In this document: positions 54,466-64,000 of the stretch, in pieces
Layout of the letters: every line of letters starts with the position of its first letter
Numbering within the stretch: the stretch's first letter is position 1
Source of the DNA: Mermis nigrescens
Taxonomy: Eukaryota > Nematoda > Enoplea > Mermithida > Mermithidae
Assembly (NCBI GenBank): GCA_036768485.1
Contig: JAVLUZ010000154.1
Span: forward strand, 21,939,896 to 22,003,895
Length of the DNA: 64,000 nucleotides
Direction: 5' to 3'
Program-made: the position numbers and the translations under genes
Notes under the pieces: model-generated
Databases searched by the model: none
Told to the model about the DNA's origin: nothing
The model's input: the letters and a program-made list of their open reading frames with translations, nothing else

Positions 54466-54557
54466 TTATGAACTATATGATTTTCGAATTAACCTTGGAG
54501 CAGTTTTTAGTTTTCCTCAAATCACTGTATTAAATATCATTTGTTGTGCTGTATTTT
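54466..54557 (+). pseudogene. Degenerate duplicate of the start of exon 5
   Basis: The frame reads DYELYDFRINLG and then ITVL before stopping, against NYELYDLRLNQP and ITLL in exon 5. No acceptor precedes it and the frame ends within 30 codons, so it looks like a decayed duplicate. Confidence 0.4.
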
Positions 54558-55116
54558 ACGGAGCTTAAAAGTTGTGCTGTATTTTACGGAGGTTAAGTTA
54601 AAAGAATCAAGTCACGGGGAAATTTCAAGTCAATACTTCTAGTAGACTGAGTTGGTAAGTCGTTGTGCTTATGACCGAAACTGCTAAAGTCAGTTCAGAA
54701 AAAATAAAATAGCAAAAGACTGCTGTCAATAGAAGACATAAAAAATAAAAATAAAAACGTAAAAAAATCAAATAATTTGAAGGAAAACACAATCATTTGG
54801 AGCCTTCTTAGGTATAGCTTTCTTCTTGATGCTCGAGTACTCACGTCAGAAAGCAAGGTAGACTCAAACTATAATTTCAACTTGTTTCTGAAAAGTGATT
54901 TGATTGGTAAAATAACGATAAAACAAGTTAAGATGAGGCCAATTTTTCGAAAGAATGAGTCACACTCACAAAAAGCCTGTGTTATTGCTTAAACATTCTG
55001 AAAAAACGGACGAAATTATTTGACAAGAAATTAATACGTACAGGTACACATGCAATGGTATCATCATAGCAGAAGTAACACCTATAAATTTAATCATTCC
55101 AGGTGATATCGCAAAC
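54558..55116. other. No recognisable feature
   Basis: A 22-bp GTTGTGCTGTATTTTACGGA block is duplicated in tandem at 54543-54590. The frame 54777-54992 has no recognised similarity. Confidence 0.4.
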
Positions 55117-55125
55117 GATCATGAC

Positions 55126-55382
55126 CATACGTGGGCAGCAAGAAAATTCTGGGGGGGTGCAAGATTTTTTTGAAGGTCGAAAAATGGCCTTAAAAATGGT
55201 GGTATGGCGATAAAAACACCATTTTTCGACGTTTCTCACCAAGCACTATCCATTGGCATCAAAAAATTGCGAAAAAAACGAAAAAAATTTTCAAAAATTG
55301 AATTCTGGGGGGGTATTTTGATTTCTGGGGGATATTTTGGTTTCTGGGGGTGCATACCCCCCAAACCCCCACGCCCAGGTGT
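55126..55382 (+). mobile_element. Family C element, MULE-like
   Basis: 9-bp duplication GATCATGAC at 55117-55125 and 55383-55391. Ends CATACGTGGGCAGC and GCCCAGGTGT. 257 bp and very similar to the copy at 45791. Confidence 0.94.
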
Positions 55383-55391
55383 GATCATGAC

Positions 55392-56160
55392 GTGCGTCTT
55401 TGTTCTATCATCGATTAATGACGTATATCCAAAATGGAATAGAGAATCCGGTGAACCTTAGAACGTTTAAAGTATAAATTGAGCTTGCGGCCGAAGGAGT
55501 CGTTGAATCTTTATGCAACTTTAAAGCTACTAAACTAACTGCAGTCGTAGGAGCCAGTGTTTTGCTCATTGTCACAGTTATTCTCCCGCCCATGTCTGAC
55601 GTACTAAAACTCTAGAAATAAATGAAATAATAAGTCACGAACATCCATGTTATTAGAACAGTGACATTAAATTAGTAAATTATTAATCTAAACTAATAAA
55701 ATTAAAATATTAATTAAATTTTGCGATAGATAATTTTAACCTAAACTCTATATTTTTTCAATAAAGGCGAAAGCTATGACTGGCTAACTTTAAAGCGAAC
55801 TGCACTGCAAGTTAAATAGGTACTAAAAAGCACCGCGTGTTGTTTTAAGGATATTCATAATTAGCAATTTGAATGAGGCTGAAATGTTTTATTAAAGCAC
55901 ATGTTGACCGGACGTGTAGGCAGGGAAGAAGATTCACGAGAATAGTGAAAAGTAGGCGGGAAAGAATAGGATCAAAATTTTCGGAAGCAGTTGCTAGAAA
56001 TCCCGTGCAAATGAATAAAGTTTGTGTTCTTCTGATGCTTACATATGTCTTGAAGCTATTTTAGTTCAATTAAAGTGATCCTTGCTTCTACGATTAGAAC
56101 AGCTTCCATAAATTTCGAAGTGAATTTTCAGTCATGGATGAACTCACATTCTGAATAGAG
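55392..56160. other. No recognisable feature
   Basis: AT-rich. Short frames at 55408-55593 and 55873-56064 lack similarity and splice support. Confidence 0.4.
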
Positions 56161-56164
56161 CTAA

Positions 56165-56520
56165 TGACCAGGGGCTTAGCTGTGGAGGGCATAGGGGAGG
56201 CTTGTGCCCCCCCCAATTTTGGAAGGATGAGTACTTTTAGCATGGGTCTCCCAATAAAAAAAATTGAAAATTCTTAAAGCGCATCTCTTAGACCGCTAGA
56301 ATAGATTTTAGAACATTGTTTGAGCCGATAAGCCCGAAATACAACATATTTGTTTAATATAATTGAAATTCAGTCTAATTTTTTGGAACGCTTTCTTCTT
56401 CAATGTGTAGATCTCGCTGAGAAAAGCGCATGAAGAATATAGTTTTTGTTTATCAACAAGCGGTTTTTGAGACATCCAACCTAAAAATTTTCGTCCCCTA
56501 AAATTCAGAAGGCCTGTTAC
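56165..56520 (+). repeat. Dispersed repeat family G, copy 2
   Basis: CAGGGGCTTAGCTGTGGAGG start, GTGCCCCCCCC, TTGAAAATTCTTAAAGCGCA and GATCTCGCTGAGAAAAGCGC, in the same order as 46440-46860. Confidence 0.45.
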
Positions 56521-57200
56521 GCTACTGCTAATGACTGGCCAAAATCAAAGTAACCTGGGCAAAGGGTGATACTAGAACAGGCATAGCGTAACGGTATGTT
56601 GGTAATCAAATAAGCTCTCCGTGTTTGAGCCTAAAGGACCCATGGTGAAAAGGGAGAGCTGGAAAAAACGAGGCGAAATCAGGACCAAGAAATGAATATT
56701 GACTTCATTGTATAACAACTGTTTGTGGACATTTAAACCGCTTTTCGAAATGTACCATATTGTTGCCATAGCCTACCAATGTAGCAAACGCGACCCTCAA
56801 TTCTTCTTCTAATCTAACTTAGGAGAAAACCTTTTCACAAAACGTGCATGACTGACAAGTTCCATTCGAATGAAATTCGACGTTTTTTCGTGATTTTTTG
56901 CGTTTTTTATCAGCCGTAAATGAACAGTAGATATCACATTCCTCGGATACTAATATATTTTTTTAATTTTGTAGATTTTAACAGCCAAACCGAAAATCAA
57001 GGCACCTGATAAAAAATATCCTTGCCAACTAGGTCGATGGACGGCTTCCACAGAAAACGACCCGGTTCACCTTCAGTACATCGTAGTCGCAAGTTTTTAG
57101 AATATGCACTAAACGAATGATAATTTTCTGGTTCAGTGCCTTCCCGCTCGATGAATATACATGCTCTTCCAGCTTCAATGAGATTAAAACTGTACAAATA
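56521..57200. other. No recognisable feature
   Basis: No gene signal recognised left of the LINE tail. Confidence 0.35.
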
Positions 57201-57239
57201 ATGAATGACAAGAACAATAATGATGATAATATTAATAAG

Positions 57240-57240
57240 A

Positions 57241-57319
<79 letters not shown>

Positions 57320-57806
57320 CAACAACAACAATAACAACAAAGGATTTATTGCTACGTCCAAGAAAACACGTGATAAAAACAATAACACATAACATGATAA
57401 ACAAACGACAGCAATTGGGACACGCAGTCACAAAGTGACAGCTTACGCGTGCCCCTTTACAAAAAAGATAAATCGAAAGTACTGAGTTTGCGCTTAGAAA
57501 TTTCCAAGCTAGGTGAATTTACAAGATCGTACGGAAGAGAATTCCACAGATTAACACATCTATGACTGAAATCATACTTGAGAATATCGGAACGAGCTAC
57601 TGGAACAACAAGCTTAAAATTATTAGCAGAGAGATTATAATTGTTGTTGAAAGCAAAAAAATTCGTCACAAAGAATATGGGACTGTCCAGTAATAATTTG
57701 AAAATACAAGCACAACGCAAAATGAATACGGCGTGTTTCAAGACGTTGTTCCAAAGACACTTTAATTAAACGATCGTTATAAGAAAAACCGCTGTTAAAG
57801 CCGCAA

Positions 57807-57815
<9 letters not shown>
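57240..57815 (-). pseudogene. LINE 3' fragment with (TTA)n tail, minus strand
   Basis: The minus-strand frame contains YNDRLIKVSLEQRLETRR and, after a frameshift, FSHRCVNLWNSLPYDLVNSP, the conserved C-terminal blocks of CR1/Jockey-like LINE reverse transcriptases; compare HVWNSLPEAVV in the LINE at 23258. The 3' UTR ends GCAATAAATCC followed by TTG and TTA repeats (57240-57345), the element's own microsatellite tail. The ORFs of poly-N, poly-I and poly-L here are tail artefacts. Confidence 0.85.
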
Positions 57816-57837
<22 letters not shown>

Positions 57838-57917
57838 TTAATAATAATAATAATAATACTTGTAATTAATTGACATTATTATTAATATTATTATTATTAT
57901 TATTGTTATTATTATTG

Positions 57918-57997
<80 letters not shown>

Positions 57998-57998
57998 G
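57808..57998. repeat. (AAT)n / (TTA)n microsatellites
   Basis: AAT repeats at 57811-57858 and TTA repeats at 57877-57997, with a short inverted junction between them. Confidence 0.95.
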
Positions 57999-58640
57999 AT
58001 ATTATTACAATTATTATTATTTTTATTAATTTTATCATTGATATTATTATTCAATGCATAATTATTCATAGTTATGCTTATTATAAGTAAGCTGTTGATT
58101 GGTCTCACTTATGGGCACTAGATAACGATAATAGATTCTTGAATACTAATATGGTATAAATATGAATAGAAGAAATGCTAAGTAAGCCTATTATGATTTT
58201 TATGAGTTATTCAGAGAATTATAGTTATTCAGACTATAAATCTATTTAATTTTTCATGATTTGACAAATATTGCTTTTTATCCAATGTTAGTGTACACCA
58301 TGTAAATGCTCACTGTATTGGTCATTTTTTGATATTCTTTGGCTACCTTCTCCAGCGTAAATATTGATTTTCTGACGAAAAAGCGCTACTTTCTAACAAT
58401 AAGCATGTAAAGACATGATTTGTTTTTTACCCGTTTTTCTTCAAGCGTATGTCCGCTGTATCCGCCTTTTGAGTCGTCGGTTATGTACAAAGGGTGATAA
58501 AAGCTTTTAAATTTTTCGTCATTGCCACCTTCGATTCTAAAAATTTGTTTAAATTTTTTTACGGTGGATTTGTTTCATAAAAATATTAAGATGAATAAAT
58601 TTATAAATTTACAAATAGATAAATGTAATAAATAAATCAT
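57999..58640. other. No recognisable feature
   Basis: AT-rich, without recognisable gene or repeat. Confidence 0.4.
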
Positions 58641-58642
58641 AG

Positions 58643-61095
58643 GTAGCGCGATAGCGCAACCTATAATATACTTGGCCATCCTTTTTTCTCATATGTTTAT
58701 CACAGCGAGTACGAAATTTGTGTCCCCCTCACAGCTATAACGGCACACATCTGGGAGGTGCGGTTTCTTAAAAGGTAGATAATAAAAAAACTTAAATAAC
58801 CCCTTTTTGTTTTAGTTTACACTTAATACCGAGCTAGGTGTGAGTGTGTAAAGTTTACATCAAAAATTCAAATGATCGGCGGAGGGCTAATTTAAAAAAA
58901 ATGTTTTCCCTGATTAGTAGGTTACGAATCTGGTCTTAAAATGTTTTTACACTCATTAGTTGTTGCACAGGAGTGTAAATTAGTCGGATTTTTACTGTTT
59001 TCATGTGCAAGAGCATATCTAACTCATTTTCCAATTTTTCCATTCTATGCAGTCTGATTGGTTTCAAAAGGTAGACGGTTATAAAATCTAGGGGAGCCTT
59101 ATTTTATTATTTTTTTAAAGTAATATTTTCAAATTTAGAGGCGGTTTATTGTAAAGAGTCTGGAACAAAAAATATCTTTTCTGACATATTCTCCACTTAG
59201 TAGGCAGAACGTGGTAATTATCTTTAAAATGTGCCTCGTCCTAAGCGCTACACGTCAAAATTTACTTTCTTTCTTTACAATCAATATTGCGTTATTAGTG
59301 CAGGGACACTGAAAAAATTTTTTCCGCCCAGAGCGTCGTTGATGATGAATTAAAAAAAAATTCTCCGTCAGGTAAGAATAACGAATCTGACCTTTAAAAT
59401 TTTCTACAGCCAGTGTTTGTTGAGATATGAAGAGGTGAATTTTGAATTTTACCTACATCTATTTTCTAATGCCGATAGATAACTTCGTATTGCATATTGT
59501 TTGATCAGATTTTTCTTATTTCAGAGGTTTTTGACTCGTCTTTAATAAATAATTCTTTTTATTATCATAAATGCACTGTTCTTAAACTTAAGTAGAATGA
59601 TGAATATTTTTCAATATAGTATAATCAAGCTGAAATCTGTCCGTTCTCGCAAGTGGGTTTAATAAAAAGAATAATGGGTTCAAATCTTTTGAATAATAAC
59701 TTTTTTCATTTTTTAATTCGTTTGGCAAAACCATGCACTTCATTTGACTTATTCATCTATTTAGGTTCTGCAGATGACACTTTTTTGTTTTTTGAATTTC
59801 GCCTTAGTTCTCGAATGGTAGTGTAAAGAGTGCGAAAATCTGGGGGTGAAAAGACATTTTGGTCGAGTTTTCGACTTGTTTATGTCTGCCAACAACTACG
59901 GTTATGAGTTTTAAGAAATTTTTCTAGCAGAAATGTACTACGGATCAAGGGCTATCTTGTGCTTACCAGCAAACTTTTATACAATCAATACGCAGTTAGT
60001 ACCAGGGGTTTAAACTTTACACTCTAGTGGATGAGTAAAAAAACAGATTTTGTCCAAGATTTCTCTGCCAACTTTTTCGGTAATGAGTTGGGATGAATTG
60101 AATAAAATAGAAATAAAGTTACTTCTAAGAGCTACACGTCGAAGCAAGTCGCGTTCAAAAAAAACGCAATATTCAGTTGTTTATGGGAGTGTAAAATTCG
60201 AAATCTGAGGTGTAAAATAAGCGAAAAAAGTTTTTTTAAAGTATTTTGATTGGTAAATCATATCAAATATTTTGCGAAACATAAGTTTGTCACATACAAA
60301 CGTATTACAATCAAAGGGCTACAAACTGGCCCGCACCGAATTTATTTACACTCAATGGGTCCTTGGGTTCAGATTTTTAAAATTTACAATGTGGTGGACA
60401 GTGGAAAATACTTGTTTGTTCATTTTTTTGTTCGCCACTTTCTCTTCGGGCGAGGTCGAATAGGATAAAAATAAAGTACTTCATAAGGGGTATGCATCAC
60501 AGCAAATTGCGTTTGTTTACATCAATATTTAGCTTTTTCGGAAGGTGTAAAGTCAAAAAATGGGGGAGTTGAACGTGTTTCTGTCTTGTTTTTATCCACC
60601 AAGTTCTGGGTTATGAGTCTGGACATAATCTCAAGTTTTAAAACTGAACCAGAAACCAAATGTGATACGCCAGTTTGTTTGCACTCAACAGTGGTGTAAA
60701 GTGGTTTACATCTGATATTTATTTGTCGTCGGGCCATTGTGGTGACTTAATTTTTTAATAAATGTTGATCGTAATTTCAGAGTAATATCAGAATTACGAA
60801 TCAGACTTAAATTTTCTTTACACTCTGTGGTTGTCTAAAGTTTACACTGCATATTAACTTTAGTTTTAGAGCCTTGCGGAAGCTTAATTTTTTCAAAATG
60901 TTCTATGTAAAATCAGAATTGGGAATCTGAATGTTAGTTTTCTCTACACCTAGTAGTTGTTTAAAGTTTGCACTATTCATTTGTTGTTAATATGTAGTTT
61001 ATACTACAAATTTATTTTACTTCCAAATCTAAGCGGTAGTGTTCCTTACACTTGATATTTGCGTAAAGTTTATGCTGAAAAACTTTGATCTGTTG
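58643..61095. repeat. Field of degenerate repeats with GTGTAAAGTTTACAC motifs
   Basis: Variants of ACGAATCTGACTTAAAAT, TTTACACTC and GTGTAAAGTTTACA recur at about 58850, 58925, 59380, 59815, 60005, 60190, 60540, 60690, 60795, 60915 and 61045. Spacing is irregular; the clearest pair (60790 and 60914) is about 124 bp apart. 58643-58890 has a diverged relative at 63552-63740. No gene. Confidence 0.55.
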
Positions 61096-61231
61096 TCTTG
61101 TTTAAAAAGGATAATGCTGATGTTAAGAACAATATTGTTTTCCGCGTTCTTGGACTGCTGTCATTATTGTGACATGTTACTGTATGTGTTTACTGACTGA
61201 TGCACCCAAATCATGCTAATTAAAAGTGAGG

Positions 61232-62029
61232 TACTAGCAAAGAAAAATGCTCCGATGGAACAAAAAAGATGAATATACTTGGAATTGTGGATTATTAAGG
61301 ATGTAAAAGGAGCGGAGTAGGAAAAAGCTACCTAAAGTCGCAAAATCTGATAAAAATCACCCTTTCTCTAAGCAACGCAAAAAATCGAAGTATATTATGC
61401 GGCCAACAGATTAAAATAAATATTTAATCATAAAAATGATTGAAAAAGCAGCACGTTAGCTATGCAGTAGCTATAGGATTGAGTAAACTAACAGTCTTTC
61501 TAAGCCAATTGAATGCAATAGCAAATATTGATGCATCCAAGACAATCGAATAAATTGTTGGTTTAAAACAGTAGGAAACGCGTAAGTTGACTTGAAACAG
61601 ACTAAATCTGGGTACTCTAGCATGCCCGTAACGGTTGTGTGCACTAATCAATCGGCCCCTGCTTTGCTTGCTGTAATGCTCATAACAAAATAAAACAACT
61701 TTAAATACAATACCACTTAGTTTTCTATCAATCAGGATACGATGCTAGTCAGCGTTGCTACTCGCCAGCAATTTAAAAAAGTAAACATTATAGATTTTGT
61801 TTATACACTCTTATCTGAAACTTTGAAAATTATTTAAAAAAGACACTTTTTTAGAGGCCGCAGAATACACTTCGATTTTTAGCGTTGCTTAGAGGAAGTG
61901 TAGTTTTTATCAGATTTTGCGACTTTAGGTAGCTTTTTCCTAGTCCCCTCCTTTTACATCCTTAATAATCCACAATCCGAAGTATATTCATCTTTTTTGT
62001 TCCATCGAAGCATTTTTCTTTGCTAGTTA
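61232..62029. mobile_element. Foldback element with ~170-bp inverted arms
   Basis: 61232-61405 (ACTAGCAAAGAAAAATGCTC ... TATTATGCGGCC) is repeated inverted at 61855-62029 with a few mismatches, around a ~450-bp centre with no transposase. Target duplication not resolved. Confidence 0.75.
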
Positions 62030-62148
62030 ATAAAATATACCAGACACAAATATGCCCAGCTTTTATTTTGTTTACTCAGCGTATTTAGATTGTAGGACAA
62101 AAAACAGGACTTCGCCATTAGCATCAATATTAATATTTAAGAGCCGCG

Positions 62149-62722
62149 CACCTCCCGAAACATACTTCACGCGATTCGCGCCGCAAAGGGGGTTTGCGGC
62201 CACAGTATACCCGAAAATATGACGTCATGGCGCGAAACTGGCGTGCCGGAATTCGTCTGCCGCTTAGCGCCACCTGGGCATACTTCACGCGGCGCGGTCG
62301 CTGCGCGGCAAGAAAAAATGGCGCCAACTGGGCGACCCTTTGCCGCTTCGCTCGATGTTGGCATACTCCGACCGAATTGCCGCAATGATCGGCGCACCTC
62401 ATTAGCATTCGCGAGGAAAGTCCAAACGTTTGGACTTCTGTGGCGCGGCGAAAGAATTCGAAAAAATGCTAAAAATAGACATTATTTGCTTCTCGCCGCG
62501 CAGTGAAGTATGCCATGAAAAGCGGCAAAAAATTGGACTTTAGCGAATTTGGTTGCGGCGCGGCGGCCGCTTGAAGTATGCCTTGAAATGCGGTGCGGCA
62601 AACTTCGCGCCTCGCCGCGCGGCGCCAGGAAGTATGCCATGGGTCAGCGCGAATTCGGCGCGGCGACCGCTGCGGCAAATTCGCGCCGTTCGCCGCGCCG
62701 CGTGAAGTATGTTTCGGGCGTG
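62149..62722. mobile_element. GC-rich element with CCCGAAACATACTTCACGCG inverted ends
   Basis: Left end CACCTCCCGAAACATACTTC and right end GAAGTATGTTTCGGGCGTG are inverted repeats. The interior is strikingly GC-rich for this window, with many GCGCGGCG palindromes and several internal GAAGTATGCC motifs. The overlapping frames on both strands reflect composition, not genes. Confidence 0.7.
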
Positions 62723-62863
62723 CATAAATTCTAAGAATTTTTGTCGACAGTAGGCCGAGGGTTACGATATTTATATATCAGATCAATGCTAAAATCGTAA
62801 TCTGTCACCTTAGTGCCGTGGACTGTTTTAAAATTTATGACCGAAGTTGTGTGAAACAGACTA
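62723..62863. mobile_element. Mariner-like MITE, copy 3, truncated at its left end
   Basis: CATAAATTCTAAGAATTTTT to GTTGTGTGAAACAGACTA matches copies at 46243 and 53863 but lacks the first ~25 bp including the left TIR. Confidence 0.75.
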
Positions 62864-63119
62864 TAGATTTAGGGGTAATTAACTGTAAACCGGTATAGTC
62901 TCCCAACCAGACATACATGTGGGGGTTTGGTAGTCTAGACCACCAGAATGAAAAAAGGGAAATTTTAAAGGGAATATAGGCAAAATGAAGGCTAAAAATT
63001 GATAAAATTGAAAATTTTCTTTAAAAGTGCTATAAATTGACCAGAAACTGTAAAATAACGTAGTTTTAATGATACTTTAGGGCTTATATACGTTTCTGAG
63101 GTCATTTTGGCCAAAAAAT
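62864..63119. other. No recognisable gene
   Basis: Short spacer. AATTGATAAAATTGAAAATT and TTAAAAGTGCTATAAATTG suggest old repeat material. Confidence 0.35.
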
Positions 63120-63365
63120 CTCAATTTTCGACCCCCCTCCCCCGAGAAACCGAAATACCCCCCCCCAGAAATCAAAATACCCCCAGAGTTCAATTTTTAA
63201 AATTTTTTTCGTTTTTTTCGCAATTTTTTGATGCCAATGGATAGTGCTCGATGAGAAACGTCAGAAAATGTTGTTTTTTCGCCATACCACCATTTTTAAG
63301 GCAATTTTTTGACCTTTGAAAAATCTTGCACCCCCCCAGAATTTTCTTGCTGCCCACGTATGCGT
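63120..63365 (-). mobile_element. Family C element, inverted, truncated
   Basis: Ends CTTGCTGCCCACGTATG on the right (the inverted start of family C) and contains CCAATGGATAGTGCTCGATG and the C-rich tracts. The other terminus (ACACCTGGGC) is missing. Confidence 0.7.
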
Positions 63366-63539
63366 CTGACCCCTCCCCCAGATCGGCCATGCTGTCTATA
63401 GTCCCAATATTGACATCCTTCCCTCTTTCATAGCAACATCTGATAAACTATTGTATTAATTAACATTGTCAGCTTTTGACATGAAGAGAATACCATTTTT
63501 ATTATCAAAATGACTTGCTGCTCATATAAATGAATCGTT

Positions 63540-63740
63540 AAACCATGTCATAGCTAGCGCGTTAGCGCGTATCCATAATATACTCGGGTACCCCCAACAT
63601 ATGAGCCCCCTACAACTATAACGGGATAGATCTGGGAGGTGCGCTTTTCTAAAGATAAATAAAAAAGAACTCGACGCAGCTTTTTTTGTTCACACTCAAT
63701 ACCGAGTTTGTGATGAGCGTGTAAAGTTTTGGCGTCATGT
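63540..63740 (+). repeat. Diverged copy of the repeat at 58643-58890
   Basis: AGCGCGTTAGCGCGTATCCA, ATAATATACT, ACTATAACGG, TCTGGGAGGTGCG, CAATACCGAG and GAGCGTGTAAAGTTT recur in the same order. The remainder of the window to 64000 continues the GTGTAAAG-type repeat field. Confidence 0.6.
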
Positions 63741-64000
63741 TATAACATTTAGCGAATTTTGGTGGATTTTTTTCTGCAGCTTGTACACAACTCACTATAA
63801 ATGCCTCAAACTATTTAATAGTATAGAATAGTAGAACATAAAATTCTCTAGGTACACATATCTTTGTTTGTTGAATTTCGCATTAGTTCTTGAGGGGCAG
63901 TGTGAAGAGTGTAAAAATCAGCGGGTGTAAAGACAGATTTAAGTTGCGTTTTTGCCTCTTGATGTCCACCAAGAACTCCGCTTATGAGTCCCAAGATATT

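Noticed and set aside
57029..58108. Poly-Ile, poly-Leu and poly-Asn frames
   Set aside because: Translations of (ATT)n/(AAT)n microsatellites, one of which is the tail of a LINE.
62130..62734. Cluster of overlapping frames on both strands
   Set aside because: High GC content removes stop codons; the block is a TIR element with palindromes.

Overview
This is a stretch of AT-rich nuclear DNA from an intron-bearing eukaryote, most likely an invertebrate animal. The reasons are a split MCM7 gene with metazoan-type protein sequence, GT-AG style splice sites, large (TA)n and (ATT)n microsatellites, and very dense nested transposons. I cannot name the species. No rRNA, tRNA or CRISPR was recognised.

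Layout. 1-8.4 kb: the 5' half of MCM7 on the minus strand, as four recognisable exons (8191-8435, 6469-6599, 3126-3306, 1074-1211). The rest of the gene runs off the left edge. Its introns are full of transposon debris, including a hAT-like element that landed in a (TA)n array. 9-15 kb: no host gene; non-autonomous DNA elements nested up to four deep. 15.8-22.0 kb: a long-terminal-inverted-repeat element holding three hAT elements nested one inside another, each with an exact 8-bp target-site duplication. 22.2-29.7 kb: two head-to-tail copies of a hAT-like element with ATTCTCCTG subterminal repeats. The first is interrupted by a 5'-truncated LINE, the second by a 2.6-kb hAT with a transposase remnant.

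30.3-44.9 kb: one complete 14.5-kb Ty3/Gypsy LTR retrotransposon on the minus strand, with 1.24-kb LTRs, a GTCC target duplication, a polypurine tract and a likely primer-binding site. Its gag is decayed and carries a nested double insertion; the protease, reverse transcriptase, RNase H and integrase are readable. Downstream of integrase and inside the element are four more sense-strand ORFs. One of them carries what looks like a complete RNase D/WRN-type DEDDy 3'-5' exonuclease domain. I consider this the most interesting object in the window.

48.9-53.6 kb: a five-exon plus-strand gene whose splice phases all agree. It predicts a ~451-residue protein with an N-terminal hydrophobic segment and a long region of short S-x-L-x-V strand repeats suggestive of a beta-solenoid. 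A possible ENY2-like exon lies on the opposite strand inside its intron. 54-64 kb: no convincing host gene; more MITEs, a second LINE fragment with an (ATT)n tail, a degenerate repeat field, a foldback element and a GC-rich TIR element.

The unifying theme is insertion into insertion. Many elements show their own target-site duplications (8 bp for hAT-type, 9-10 bp for two MULE-like families, TA for a mariner-like MITE), so the order of events can be read directly from the sequence.
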